The notes: generated by a model not told the origin, from the letters alone. A DNA stretch of 64,000 nucleotides from Verrucomicrobiota bacterium (GCA_014584295.1 JACTNC010000019.1:186001-250000); one strand, 5' to 3'. Counted from the first letter of the stretch, positions 35,877 through 45,690 are shown. Numbers and translations are program-made.

Positions 35877-37342
35877 TGTGTGCGAGCACGTTCGGATGCG
35901 AGCTTTGCAGCGAGCGACTTGACGCGGCCTGGCTCGGATTTTGCGAGATCGTGGGCTTCGGCAAGATCCGCGGCGAGATTGTAGAGCTGCGGGCCTGCGG
36001 CCGTTTCAACCAGCTTCCAGTCAGCCTCGCGGATTGCGAGAAAGGTCGTCCGGTTGCTTTGTAGCACGAGCGCAGGCCGCTGTTTCGCCTTGGCGTCGAC
36101 GAGGAGGGTCGACTTGAGATTGACTCCGTCGGGAGCTGCTCCGGCGGAAATTTGCCTTCCGGCGAGGTCGGCAAACGTGGGGAGCAGGTCCACCAGGGCC
36201 AAGAGCGCCGAGGATTCGCGTCCGGCGGGAATGTGTCCGGGCCAGCGGGCGAGGAAAGGCACACGGTGACCACCTTCGTAGAGGCTGCCCTTCTGCCCGC
36301 GAAGGATTCCGTTTGGACTCTGGCGGCTGTGCAGCGGATTGGTGCCATCATCGTAGGTACTCTTTATGGCGCCGCCGTTGTCAGAGGAGAAGATCACGAG
36401 GGTGTTCTGCGCGAGGCCCAGGCGATCGAGGGTGCCGAGCACCTCACCGACGGTCCAGTCGAGCTGGTGAATGACATCCCCGCGCCAGCCGCAGTCGCTG
36501 GTGCCGCGGAAGCGCGGATTGGGGACCATGGGTTCATGAATGTCGTGCGGGGTGAGGAGCAGAAAAAACGGCTGATCCTTCTTCTGGCGCTCGAGAAACG
36601 TGACCGCCTGGCGTGCCAGAGTGTCCGCGATGGTTTCGTCCACCCATTGGGCGCGGTGGCCGCCGGTCATGAAACCGATGCGGCTGATTCCGTTGACGAT
36701 CGCGTCCGAATGCGAGGCATCGCCCTTGATCTTAAGCCAGTCCTGATGCTCGCTGCCGATCGGCTCGGTACCGATCCGACCCTTGTAGCTGACGGTGATT
36801 GGATCCGTTGGCTCCAGATCGACGACGCGATGATTCCGGATGAAGACGCATGGCACACGGTCGCCTGTCGCAGGAATAAAAAATGCGTAGTCAAAACCGA
36901 GTTCGACCGGGCCGGGTTTGATCTCGGCATTGAAATCGGGCGTGCTTGTGCCCAGTCCCAGGTGCCACTTTCCAATCAGGCCCGTGGAGTAGCCGGCGGC
37001 CTTCAATTCGGAGGCAATCGTGGGAGTACCCTCCGCGATGAGCAGCGGTGAATCGCCGGGAGCGATGCCGGTGCCCGGTACGCGCCAGGCATACTTGCCG
37101 GTAAGCAGGGCAAAACGCGTCGGCGTGCAGACCGAGGCGGTGGCATGCGCATCGGTGAAGCGGGTTCCCTCGCGGGCAAGCCTGTCGAGGTTGGGCGTGC
37201 GGACATGCGTCGCCCCATAGCAACCGAGGTCGCCGTAACCGACGTCGTCGGAAACAATCAGGACGATGTTGGGCTGGGTCGCAGCAAGGACGGTTGTTCC
37301 GAGGATCAGAATTAGAGTCGTCAGCAGGCGGCGGAGAGGCAT
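35873..37342 (-). CDS. Secreted sulfatase (arylsulfatase-like)
   Basis: A 489-residue formylglycine sulfatase with signal peptide MPLRRLLTTLILILGTTVLA. Motifs: QPNIVLIVSDDVGYGDLGCYG, the modified Cys72 in CTPTR, GKWHLGLG, and VIFSSDNGG. The second Ser of the usual CxPSR is Thr here, within the accepted CxPxR consensus. The protein is clearly paralogous to the sulfatase at 39114-40670: both share the KYAWR/EYGWR segment, IGxMxGG, QLDWTVGxVL and the long insert describing substrate-side loops. ATG 37342 starts the signal peptide; the frame is open to 37414. Confidence 0.92.
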   Translation of the reverse strand: MPLRRLLTTLILILGTTVLAATQPNIVLIVSDDVGYGDLGCYGATHVRTPNLDRLAREGTRFTDAHATASVCTPTRFALLTGKYAWRVPGTGIAPGDSPLLIAEGTPTIASELKAAGYSTGLIGKWHLGLGTSTPDFNAEIKPGPVELGFDYAFFIPATGDRVPCVFIRNHRVVDLEPTDPITVSYKGRIGTEPIGSEHQDWLKIKGDASHSDAIVNGISRIGFMTGGHRAQWVDETIADTLARQAVTFLERQKKDQPFFLLLTPHDIHEPMVPNPRFRGTSDCGWRGDVIHQLDWTVGEVLGTLDRLGLAQNTLVIFSSDNGGAIKSTYDDGTNPLHSRQSPNGILRGQKGSLYEGGHRVPFLARWPGHIPAGRESSALLALVDLLPTFADLAGRQISAGAAPDGVNLKSTLLVDAKAKQRPALVLQSNRTTFLAIREADWKLVETAAGPQLYNLAADLAEAHDLAKSEPGRVKSLAAKLASERARTQ

Positions 37343-37410
37343 GGCGTGAGGATTCAGCGGAGAAGTGCCCCGGAGATAAGGGGCGATGCTGGGAGGTTCT
37401 TGAGCCGCGC

Positions 37411-39000
37411 TCACTTGGAGCCTGCGGCGGCAATGGCTTCTGCAATGGTTTTCCGTCCGAGCGGATGGCGTTCCGCGGCGCCGTCAGGACCGTCGACTCC
37501 GCCCTTGGGCCAATCCGTGCTGTCGGCGTACTGGCCGTCATCCTTGAACTCGTGTTGCAGGCGTGTGATCTCGGCTTTCAGTTCCGCGAACTTGGCTGCG
37601 ACAGCGGGCTGGCGGGCTTCGGCGGGAGAAAAGAGGAGATTGTGCTGCTCGTTCGGATCCTTTGTCAGGTCGAACATTTCGTAGGCATTCTGTTTCCAGT
37701 AGTAGACGAGCTTGTGTGTTGCGGTGCGAACCCCGAGGTGTGCATGGGTGTTGTGGTGACCCGGATCGTGATAGTACCGGTAGTAGATCGAGGTGCGCCA
37801 GTTGGCGGGTTTTTCGCCATGAAGCAGTGGCGCCAGCGAACGACCCTGCATGAATGCGGGGATGGGAAGGCCGGCAAGGTCGAGGAAGGTGGGCGCCAGA
37901 TCGATGTTGGCAATGAATTGGGGGATGACGCTGCCGGCCTTGATCCCAGGGCCCCGGACAAGTAGGGGGACGCGCAGGCCGGGTTCGTACATGAAGCGTT
38001 TGTCGTAGAGCCCAAGGTCGCCGAGATACCAGCCGTTGTCTGCCGCGTATATGACGATCGTATTCTTTGAAAGACCAGTCTGATCCAAGTAGTCGAGCAC
38101 CCGACCGACTCCGTCGTCCACACCCTGAACACAGGCGAGATAATCCTGCATGTAGCGCTGGTATTTCCATCGGACAAGGTCGCGACCGGTAAGCTTCTTC
38201 CCATTCACGGTGACCTCCATCGGTTTCGTCTGGAGCCACGCCCGAAGCTTGTCGCCGGTGAGTCCTGCGGGTGGTTCCAGTTTCAGATCAAGGCGGGTGA
38301 GGTCGCGGGCCACGGTCTGCTGATTGACCGGGAGGGCCGCAGGGCGCGTGGCGTAGTCGTCCCACAGGGTTTCCGGTTCAGGGATGACACGATCCTTGAA
38401 CAGGGCCTTGTTTCTTTCGTCGGGCTCCCACGGGCGATGTGGGGCCTTCTGGTGCAACATCAGGAAAAAGGGTTTGTCCTTTGGTCTTGTGCGAAGCCAC
38501 TCCAGACCCAGATCGGTCGTGATGTCGGTACAGTGGCCGTTGATCTTGAGTTGGCCTCCGGGAACAATGAACGTCGGATCGTGATACTTGCCCTGACCGA
38601 CGAGGATGATCCAGCGATCAAAGCCAACGGGATTTGATCCCAGGTGCCACTTGCCGATGACTCCGGTGTAATAGCCGGCGGCCTGGAGGTGCTTGGCAAA
38701 GGTATCACGCGAACTGTCGAATCGATTGAAAACGGGCACGCCGTTGAGGTGGGAATACTGGCCCGTGAGCAGGGTGGCGCGGCTGGGCGTGCAGATTGAA
38801 TTTGTGACAAACGAGTTTGAAAATCGCGCCCCTCCCGTCGCCAGACGGTCGATGTTCGGCGTCTGGTTGACCAGCGACCCGTAGGCTGAAATTGCATGCT
38901 GCGCGTGGTCGTCTGAAAATATGAAAACAATATTGGGACGATCGGCGGCAAGAGCCGTGGTGCAGAGAAGGAAGGCGAGGAGGAGCAGTCTGAGAGGCAT
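37411..39000 (-). CDS. Secreted sulfatase (sulfamidase/heparan-type-like)
   Basis: A 529-residue formylglycine sulfatase with signal peptide LRLLLLAFLLCTTALA. RPNIVFIFSDDHAQHAISAYG, modified Cys70 in CTPSR, GKWHLGSNP, HQKAPHRPWEP and YAADNGWYLGDLG are present. The SDDHAQ start and DNGWYLGDLG end differ from its two neighbours and place it in another sulfatase subgroup, similar to enzymes acting on glycosaminoglycan-like or algal polysaccharides; substrate not assigned. An ATG at 39000 is used rather than the in-frame TTG at 39009. Confidence 0.92.
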   Translation of the reverse strand: MPLRLLLLAFLLCTTALAADRPNIVFIFSDDHAQHAISAYGSLVNQTPNIDRLATGGARFSNSFVTNSICTPSRATLLTGQYSHLNGVPVFNRFDSSRDTFAKHLQAAGYYTGVIGKWHLGSNPVGFDRWIILVGQGKYHDPTFIVPGGQLKINGHCTDITTDLGLEWLRTRPKDKPFFLMLHQKAPHRPWEPDERNKALFKDRVIPEPETLWDDYATRPAALPVNQQTVARDLTRLDLKLEPPAGLTGDKLRAWLQTKPMEVTVNGKKLTGRDLVRWKYQRYMQDYLACVQGVDDGVGRVLDYLDQTGLSKNTIVIYAADNGWYLGDLGLYDKRFMYEPGLRVPLLVRGPGIKAGSVIPQFIANIDLAPTFLDLAGLPIPAFMQGRSLAPLLHGEKPANWRTSIYYRYYHDPGHHNTHAHLGVRTATHKLVYYWKQNAYEMFDLTKDPNEQHNLLFSPAEARQPAVAAKFAELKAEITRLQHEFKDDGQYADSTDWPKGGVDGPDGAAERHPLGRKTIAEAIAAAGSK

Positions 39001-39113
39001 GGGAGTCAATTGCAGAGGGTGATGACGAACCCTGACACGTTAATGCGTGAGGACAGAAGTTACAATGTTTTCCACCTGCGCAAACTCTGCAAGCGATTGC
39101 ACACGTGGTTGGA

Positions 39114-40670
39114 TCAGTTGGCGTGCCGGATCGCCTGAAGACGCGCCTTCATCGCAGCGACACGCTCGGGAAAACGTGGCGCAAGATTTGTGGATTCCAC
39201 CGGATCGTTGGCGAGGTCATAGAGTTCATCTGAGCGGATGATGGAATGCGTCCAGCGGTTGTCATTGGGATCCGCGCCCGCGCCCATGCCGGAGACCTGC
39301 TGCTGGGGACTGGCCGGGATGAGCTTCCAGTCGCCCGAGCGCAGAGCGAGAGTGTTGGAGATGGCCTGCTCGACAATCTCTGTGCGAACGGCGGGACCAC
39401 GCTTGCCAAGAAGCACCCGTGATTGGTCAAGACTGTCCTGGGCCGAGCCCTTCGGGATAGACTGCTTCGTGATTGCACTCAGCGTGGCGAATAGGTCGTT
39501 CAAGCCAAGAAGTCGGTCGTCGACGCCGGGTTTGATGTGATTGGGCCAGCGGGCGATGAAGGGGATGCGCAGTCCTCCTTCGTAGGGAAGGTATTTCCAG
39601 CCACGCAGTCCGCCGGCCGGGCGGTGACTGCCGTTAAGTTCGACTGACTGGTCGAAATAACCGTCGTAGAGGACCGGGCCGTTGTCGGAGGTGAAGATGA
39701 TCAGGGTATTGTCCGCTACGCCGGAGTGTTCGAGAGCGTCAAGGACTGCGCCGACGGTCCAGTCGAGTTGAACAATGGCATCGCCGCGCCGTCCGAGCTT
39801 TGTGCTGCCGACGAAACGGCTATTGGGCGCGTGGGGCACATGAGGATCATGCAATCCCAGAAGCAGGAAGAACGGGCCTGCCTTGTGCGACTCGATGAAA
39901 GCCGCGGAGCGCTGTGCGAGGAGATCCGCAATATTCTCATCGACCCAGCGCGCCGTGCGGCCACCGGCCATGGAGCCGATGCGGCTGATGCCATTGACGA
40001 TGACATTCGAATGGATGGCTTCGGCTCCCATCTTGAGAAGGTCGGGACGTTCGGAGCCTGTGGGTTCCGGATTGACCCGATTCTGGTAGCTCACGCGGAT
40101 CGGATCATATGGATCAAGGCCGGACACACGGTGATTCTCGATAAAAACGGTGGGTACGCGATCGACCGTGGCGGGAAGGAAAAACGCCGAATCGAAACCC
40201 ACCTCGAGCGGTCCGGGTTTGATGTCGCCATTGAAGTCGATGGGCTGCGCGCCGTCGCCGAGCCCAAGGTGCCACTTTCCGATCAAGCCGGTGAAGTACC
40301 CCGCCTTCTGAAGCTGGGAAGCCAGCGTGGGGCGCGTCGGATCGAGCGCCAGAGGGGCGTCACCGTCAAGAATAGCCGTCTTCTTCTCGGGCTGACGCCA
40401 GCCGTATTCTCCGGAGAGAAGCGCGTAGCGGCTCGGGGTGCAGGTGGAGGCGGGCGCATAGGCGCAAGTGAAGCGACGACCCTGTTGGGCGAGGCGGTCG
40501 AGATACGGCGTGGGGATGTCTGTCGCCCCATAGCAGCCGATATCGCCATAGCCGAGATCGTCCGCGATGATGATGACAATGTTCGGTCGGGAGGATGTGG
40601 CCGCGGGCAGCGACACTGCGGCGGCGCTGAGCAGCATTGCTGTCGCGAAAAGAATGGAACGCATATTCAT
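39114..40670 (-). CDS. Secreted sulfatase, paralogue of the one at 35873
   Basis: A 518-residue formylglycine sulfatase with an Ala-rich signal peptide (FATAMLLSAAAVSLPAA). RPNIVIIIADDLGYGDIGCYG, modified Cys77 in CTPSR, GKWHLGLGDG and IIFTSDNGP are present. Close architectural match to the 35873-37342 sulfatase suggests tandem duplication with divergence, separated by an unrelated sulfatase. Start ATG 40670 overlaps the stop of the upstream small membrane protein by 4 nt. Confidence 0.92.
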   Translation of the reverse strand: MNMRSILFATAMLLSAAAVSLPAATSSRPNIVIIIADDLGYGDIGCYGATDIPTPYLDRLAQQGRRFTCAYAPASTCTPSRYALLSGEYGWRQPEKKTAILDGDAPLALDPTRPTLASQLQKAGYFTGLIGKWHLGLGDGAQPIDFNGDIKPGPLEVGFDSAFFLPATVDRVPTVFIENHRVSGLDPYDPIRVSYQNRVNPEPTGSERPDLLKMGAEAIHSNVIVNGISRIGSMAGGRTARWVDENIADLLAQRSAAFIESHKAGPFFLLLGLHDPHVPHAPNSRFVGSTKLGRRGDAIVQLDWTVGAVLDALEHSGVADNTLIIFTSDNGPVLYDGYFDQSVELNGSHRPAGGLRGWKYLPYEGGLRIPFIARWPNHIKPGVDDRLLGLNDLFATLSAITKQSIPKGSAQDSLDQSRVLLGKRGPAVRTEIVEQAISNTLALRSGDWKLIPASPQQQVSGMGAGADPNDNRWTHSIIRSDELYDLANDPVESTNLAPRFPERVAAMKARLQAIRHAN

Positions 40671-40897
40671 GACGGGTCCTTTCGGGAGTGACGTGTCGCG
40701 CGGGTCCGAGTGCGGCGAACCAGCCAGAGCATGAGAAGCCCGAAGGCAGCGAAGATCAGACCCCAGATTGAGTTGACGTTCTGTCCGAGCGAATGCCGTG
40801 CATAGACTTCCGGATCGACGAAGAAGCCATAGCCGACGAGAAGAAGTCCGGAGACGAGAAAGAATAGCCCTAGGGGCAGGCGGATATCGAGTCTCAT
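40667..40897 (-). CDS. Small two-helix membrane protein
   Basis: A 76-residue protein with two hydrophobic segments (LGLFFLVSGLLLVGYGFF and IWGLIFAAFGLLMLWLV) and a basic tail (RRTRTRATRHSRK). It lies 12 nt after the symporter gene and overlaps the next sulfatase by 4 nt. The symporter-adjacent position suggests an accessory subunit; I do not recognise a family with certainty. Confidence 0.7.
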   Translation of the reverse strand: MRLDIRLPLGLFFLVSGLLLVGYGFFVDPEVYARHSLGQNVNSIWGLIFAAFGLLMLWLVRRTRTRATRHSRKDPS

Positions 40898-40909
40898 GGG
40901 AGTACGCGG

Positions 40910-42642
40910 TTACCAGAAGATGAGGTTGAGGAGAACGGAAGCGCCGAGGGCCGCGATTCCCAGCGGAACAGGGCGTGCATACCAGGCGACGGAAGTGTCT
41001 TCGGGGAGCCTTGGAGTGAGAGAGTAGACCAGCCCCTTCAGTTCCGACTCATTTCGGTTGGGACGTGTCGCCAGCGAAACGAAAATGCACCCGAGGAAGC
41101 ATCCGGTGAAAGCAAAGATCGCCATCCAGAAATTCTGGGCCATGGACCTGGCGAAAGTGTGCTGCACGGAAATCCATCCGCCCTTGAGCAATCCGGGAGT
41201 TTCGCCAACGGGAACGGTGCAGCCCTGGAAAAGGGCTGCCGATGCTGTGCCGAGCACGAGCCCCCAGAAGGCTCCGTGGCCGGTCGCGCGTTTCCAGAAC
41301 ATGCCGAGGAGGAAGACGGCGAAGAGTGGAGCGTTGACGAAACCGAACACCAGCTGCACCGCATCCATGATGTTGTTGAACTGTGCCGCGGCATAGGCGC
41401 ACGCGGCACTGATCAGAAGGCCGACGACTGTGGTGAGGCGGCCCACCCGGACGAGATGTGCGTCGCTCGCATCGGGCTTGAACCACCGCTGATAGAGATC
41501 GTAGGTCCAGACCGTGTTGAACGCGGTGACATTTCCGGCCATGCCCGACATGAACGAGGCTACCAGGGCCGTGATGCCGACTCCGAGCAGCCCGTTGGGC
41601 AGATATTTCGCGAGCAGCGAGGGCATGACCATGTTGAAGTCGGGCTGTCCGTCCGATGTGATGGGGATCGGGAGGTCGGTGGCGCCGCCGCGATGAAACA
41701 ATGCGATGGCGATCAGGCCCGGAACGATGACCAGGAAAGGCATGAGCATCTTCGGCACCGTGGCGATGAGAGGAGTCCGTCGGGCAGCGCTCATGTCCTT
41801 GGCTGCCATGGCGCGCTGGATGACGAGAAAGTCCGTGCACCAGTAACCGAAGGAGAGAACAAACCCCAGGCCGGCGACGATACCGAACCACTCGATGCCT
41901 ATCGGGTTGTCCGCGGTATGTGCGGTGTGGGCAAAGGTGGAGGTCCATGCACCCGGCATGCCGCGTCCCGCGGAATAGGACGCGAGTTGTTTCTCGAGCC
42001 CACTCCAACCTCCGATGTCCTGGAGCCCGAGAAGCACGAGCGGGAGGAGGCCGAGCACGATGAGAAAAAATTGGAGACCTCGTTGTAGATCGCGGAGGTG
42101 AGCCCGCCGGCGTAGATGTAGACCAGCACCACGAGACTCGACGCGATGAGGCAGAGATCGAAGTTCCAGTCGAGGATCGCATTGAGGAGCTTGGCTAGGG
42201 CGAACATCGAGATGCCCGACGAGAAAACCGTCATGACTGCGAAGGAAAGTGCATTCAGGGCGCGGGTCTTCTCGTCGAAGCGCAGCTTGAGATACTCGGG
42301 CACCGAGCGCACCTTCGAGCCGTAGTAGAACGGCATCATGAAGAGTCCGAGAAAGACCATTGCCGGAATCGCACCGACCCAGTAAAAGTGCGCCGAGAGC
42401 AGGCCGTACTTGGCGCCGCTTGCAGCCATGCCGATGACCTCCTGCGCGCCGAGATTGGCACCGACAAATCCGAGGGCGCAGATCCATGCGGGCAGGGATC
42501 GCCCCGACTCGAAGAAATCAGAGCTTGTGCGGAGATGCTTTTTCAGGGTCCAGCCGATGCCCAGGACAAAAACGAAATAGAGGGCGAGAATCAGGTAGTC
42601 TACCCAGGCGAGTTCAAGAAGTACCGAGAAGGGGGAGGTCAT
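40910..42642 (-). pseudogene. Sodium/solute symporter (SSS family), single-base frameshift
   Basis: The N-terminal part (from ATG 42642) reads VDYLILALYFVFVLGIGW, SSDFFESGRSLPAWICALGFVGANLGAQEVIGMAASGAKYGL and ends SAIYNEV before running into nonsense. The rest is intact in the next frame: FFLIVLGLLPLVLLGLQDIGG through FGYWCTDFLVIQRAMAAKD to the C-terminus (LLNLIFW). Together they make a normal SSS-family sugar symporter of about 577 residues. The shift is near 42071-42080, next to a run of six T on the coding strand; the usual NEVLQFF would need one extra base. It may be a real inactivation, a sequencing error or slippage. Its start overlaps the phosphotriesterase-like gene by 4 nt. Confidence 0.85.
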
Positions 42643-43601
42643 GGGGAAGGTGTGGAGAGCCAGCGGAAAGGATTGTCGGTCCAGATTGCCTTGAGTTCGT
42701 CATCGCTGAATCCCTCCTCGCGAAGCCGTGGCGTGAAATGGGTGAGCAGGTAGGCATAGCCGGGCCCGCCGCCGTAGGACTTGAGATACGAGCGCCGGGC
42801 CATGTCTCCACCGAGCATGAGTCGGTCGAGAAACCCGGCGTCGATCATCTGGCGCATGAGGCGGGTGACGACTGATTCTGGCTGATACTTGAACCTGCTG
42901 GGTGTGTCGTACTCCAGGAAAACGCCGGTCTGTGCGAGCTTGCGATGCAGCCAGAGGTCGGCATTGCGGTCCATGTGGCACACGAGGATGCTCCGGGACG
43001 GCACACCCGCGTCGTTGAGACGTTGCACAAGTTCGAAACATTCCAGGCCGCGCTCCGTGTGGACGAAAACCGGACAGCCTGTGCGCTGGTGTGCCCGCCC
43101 GACCACACGGATGAGCCGCTTCATGACATCGTCCACGTAATTGTACTGTCCTGCGACCTTCATCGCTCCCGCTTTCACGGCGCAACGTTTCACGATCGGG
43201 CCCTGGTATTCGTTGAGATCGCAGCCCTGTTCGATTTCAGCGACGATCAGTTCCGTCATTTCGTCTTCGCTGTACCGGTTCCGCCAGTGGTCGGGCCAGT
43301 AGTAGTAGCTCTTGTGAAACCCGGTGGGCACGATGATGGGGATGCCGGTGGCTTCGGACACCTTGATGAGCTTGCCGACATTGCGCCCGGCGGAAACGGG
43401 CATGGTATCGACCATCGCCCCGCCTCCCGCATCGCGCCATTCGATGACATCCTTGATGGCGCATTCGACGCTATCGAGGCGGAAATCAGGGTCCTTCACG
43501 ACGCCCTGACTGGAGTCGATGAAGAGATGCTCGTGTGAGTTGATGTATCCGAGTCGCTCCTTCGTGAGCGCCCCCAGCGTGGTTTCGATGCTAAGACTCA
43601 T
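42639..43601 (-). CDS. Phosphotriesterase-like amidohydrolase (PHP/lactonase-type)
   Basis: A 320-residue TIM-barrel metal hydrolase of the phosphotriesterase family. HEH (His23, His25 in NSHEHLF), a lysine that may be carbamylated in CAVKAGAMKVAG, VFVHTERG, LVCHMDRN and LGGDMAR supply the binuclear metal site. Characterised relatives are mostly lactonases, phosphotriesterases or proteins of unknown role (E. coli Php). Among sugar genes, opening of a sugar lactone or ester is plausible (inference). No signal peptide; cytoplasmic. It starts 20 nt after the MetE-like gene. Confidence 0.85.
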   Translation of the reverse strand: MSLSIETTLGALTKERLGYINSHEHLFIDSSQGVVKDPDFRLDSVECAIKDVIEWRDAGGGAMVDTMPVSAGRNVGKLIKVSEATGIPIIVPTGFHKSYYYWPDHWRNRYSEDEMTELIVAEIEQGCDLNEYQGPIVKRCAVKAGAMKVAGQYNYVDDVMKRLIRVVGRAHQRTGCPVFVHTERGLECFELVQRLNDAGVPSRSILVCHMDRNADLWLHRKLAQTGVFLEYDTPSRFKYQPESVVTRLMRQMIDAGFLDRLMLGGDMARRSYLKSYGGGPGYAYLLTHFTPRLREEGFSDDELKAIWTDNPFRWLSTPSP

Positions 43602-43621
43602 AAGAAGAGAGAAGTTGCGGA

Positions 43622-44686
43622 CTATCGTGCTACGCCGTTGATTTCGGCCCGGACCAGGCCTGCAGCCGCGACGAGGGCAGCGGCCTTGCCGCGTGCGCCT
43701 GCGCGCGGAGTCTGGCTGAATCCGCAGTCGGGCGCGAGGGCGAGTTTGTCGGCAGGGATATGGCGGAGGGCAAGGCGGATGCGTGCCGCGATATCCGCGG
43801 GTGTTTCCACCTGGTGAAGCTTCACGTCCACCACGCCGATGGACACACGCTTGAAGACATCCGCCAACGATGCGACGATCCCGATGCCGTTCATTTCGAC
43901 ACCGGCGAATTCCAGGTGCACCTGGTCAACCTTGAATTTCGCGATGGTGTCGATCACGGGTGCATAGTCCCGCCGGGCGTAGGGTCTGCCGGCAAAGTTT
44001 CCGAAACACAGGTGACACCAGATTTCGGCGTCGGCCGGCTTGCGCACGCCGTCGACCACCGCGTTGAATAGCTTCGCAATGTCGACATCCTGCACCTTGT
44101 GAATCGCAGGCGTCGGTTCATCGATCTGAACGTACCGCGCGCCAGCGGAGAAGAGCTGACGGATTTCCTCCTGAAGAAACGGGACGAGCGCCCAGGCGGC
44201 CTCTTCCCGTGAGCGATAGGGCTGGCCTTCGCCCGTGAGAATGCGGCCGGCGAGCGTGTAGGGCCCTGGCAATGGCACCATGAGAGGCCGGGAGGCGCGC
44301 TTCCGTGCATAGCCAAACTCCTGCGTGGTCCCGAATCCGGCTGGCACGCTGAAGGGCCTCGTGGCGCGGAATCGGTGTTGTTGGTCGTGGCTGGTTACGC
44401 CGAGCAGACGCGAGGGAGGAATGGGCTCGAGCCCAGGAATGAAACCGTAAAAGGCCGCGGTAAAGAATCCCGCACGGCGCATTTCGCCGTCCGAGATCAC
44501 ATCGAGGCCTGCTTCCTCCTGGTCGCGGATTGCGAGATCGACCGCGTCGTTCTGAAGTTCCTCGAGGTCGATGGGACCAAACTCGCCGCGTCGCGCGCAA
44601 GCCTGACAGCAATGGTACCATCCGGGCCAGGCGTAGGACCCGATGACGTGGGTTGGAAGAAGAGGCAGGGATGCGGGGTTGTTCAT
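43622..44686 (-). CDS. MetE-like (cobalamin-independent methionine synthase core) protein
   Basis: A 354-residue protein matching only the C-terminal catalytic barrel of MetE. THVIGSYAWPGWY, ISDGEMRRAGFF, MVPLPGPYTLAGRIL, YVQIDEPTPAI, then putative zinc ligands His and Cys in CHLCFGN, Glu in VHLEFAG and Cys in LAPDCGFSQTPR. It lacks the N-terminal half of true MetE. Relatives include methyl and alkyl transferases such as epoxyalkane:CoM transferase. In a sugar operon it might transfer methyl groups from an O-methylated substrate or scavenge them; this is inference. Confidence 0.8.
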   Translation of the reverse strand: MNNPASLPLLPTHVIGSYAWPGWYHCCQACARRGEFGPIDLEELQNDAVDLAIRDQEEAGLDVISDGEMRRAGFFTAAFYGFIPGLEPIPPSRLLGVTSHDQQHRFRATRPFSVPAGFGTTQEFGYARKRASRPLMVPLPGPYTLAGRILTGEGQPYRSREEAAWALVPFLQEEIRQLFSAGARYVQIDEPTPAIHKVQDVDIAKLFNAVVDGVRKPADAEIWCHLCFGNFAGRPYARRDYAPVIDTIAKFKVDQVHLEFAGVEMNGIGIVASLADVFKRVSIGVVDVKLHQVETPADIAARIRLALRHIPADKLALAPDCGFSQTPRAGARGKAAALVAAAGLVRAEINGVAR

Positions 44687-44724
44687 GGAAGAGATTCAGG
44701 TACCCACATGCGACGCGTCGTCCT

Positions 44725-45690
44725 TCATGAGGATTGTTTCGGATCGCAGGCGGCCTCGCGGATACTCAATGCGGCCCCGATCCATCCGGCATCATCGACG
44801 AAACGCGCAACTCGCACGGGGATGGGGTGGTCGGGGGGAACACGGAATGCGGCTCCGTTGAGCAAGGATTCCAGGCGTGGAAGAATGAGATTCGCGGCGT
44901 GCATGGGGCCGCCCGCGAGCACGATCAGATCGGGAGTATAGGCGTAGTAGGAATTCAGCACGACCGCGGCAAAGCGGTTGAGCCAGCGTTCAAAAATGTC
45001 GGTGATCACCGGATCCTTCCGTCGCACGGCGCGGGCGATGTCCGTGAACGCGATTTCGTGGATCGCCCGGTTTCCGAGTTTTGAAGGCAGGCCGCGCGCG
45101 AGGTGATCCCGCACGGATTGCACCAGGGCGGTGACCGATGCGAGACTCTCGCCGGTGCCGCGCGGTCCCGTAAGGCAGCGGGGTCCGTTCATATCGATGA
45201 CCATGTGCCCGCATTGCGTACCGCGTTGCCAGTGGCGGTCGGTCAGCAGGTGTCCATCAAGCACGACGCCTGAGCCGATACCGGTGCCGAGGGTAAAGAC
45301 AACAAGATTGGCACAGCCGCGGCCAGCACCGGCACGCCATTCTGCGAGGCAGGCGAGGCGTCCGTCGTTGTCCGCAGTCACGGGGACCTTCCAGCGTGCG
45401 CGCAGGTAGGGAACCGTGCGATGGCGATCCAGGCCGCGGATCTTGCCCGGAAGGTAGACGCATCCAACAGCGGGATCGACAGGTCCTGTGATGGCGGCAC
45501 CGATGCCCGCGAGTGTGCCGGGTGCATCCTGGATCAATCGGGAAACGAGCTTGTCGAGCTGCCGCTCAAACGCGCGCAGCGATTGCTTGGCCTGCGTATC
45601 CTCTACGGCACGCGTGAGGATCCGGCCGGCATTATCGAGGACTCCGCCCTTGATGCGAGTTCCACCGATGTCGAGTCCTATCCAGTTCAT
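44725..45690 (-). CDS. ROK-family sugar kinase with degenerate zinc motif
   Basis: A 321-residue ROK protein without an N-terminal HTH, so a kinase rather than a repressor. ATP loop GLDIGGTRIKGGVLD, AAITGPVDP, DNDGRLACLAEW with the catalytic Asp, and LGTGIGSGVVLDG. The usual zinc motif (CxCGxxGC) reads CLTGPRGTGESLAS: only the first cysteine stays. ROK kinases phosphorylate hexoses or hexosamines. ATG 45690 is used and overlaps the FAD oxidoreductase stop by 4 nt; the frame is open upstream inside that gene. Confidence 0.88.
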   Translation of the reverse strand: MNWIGLDIGGTRIKGGVLDNAGRILTRAVEDTQAKQSLRAFERQLDKLVSRLIQDAPGTLAGIGAAITGPVDPAVGCVYLPGKIRGLDRHRTVPYLRARWKVPVTADNDGRLACLAEWRAGAGRGCANLVVFTLGTGIGSGVVLDGHLLTDRHWQRGTQCGHMVIDMNGPRCLTGPRGTGESLASVTALVQSVRDHLARGLPSKLGNRAIHEIAFTDIARAVRRKDPVITDIFERWLNRFAAVVLNSYYAYTPDLIVLAGGPMHAANLILPRLESLLNGAAFRVPPDHPIPVRVARFVDDAGWIGAALSIREAACDPKQSS

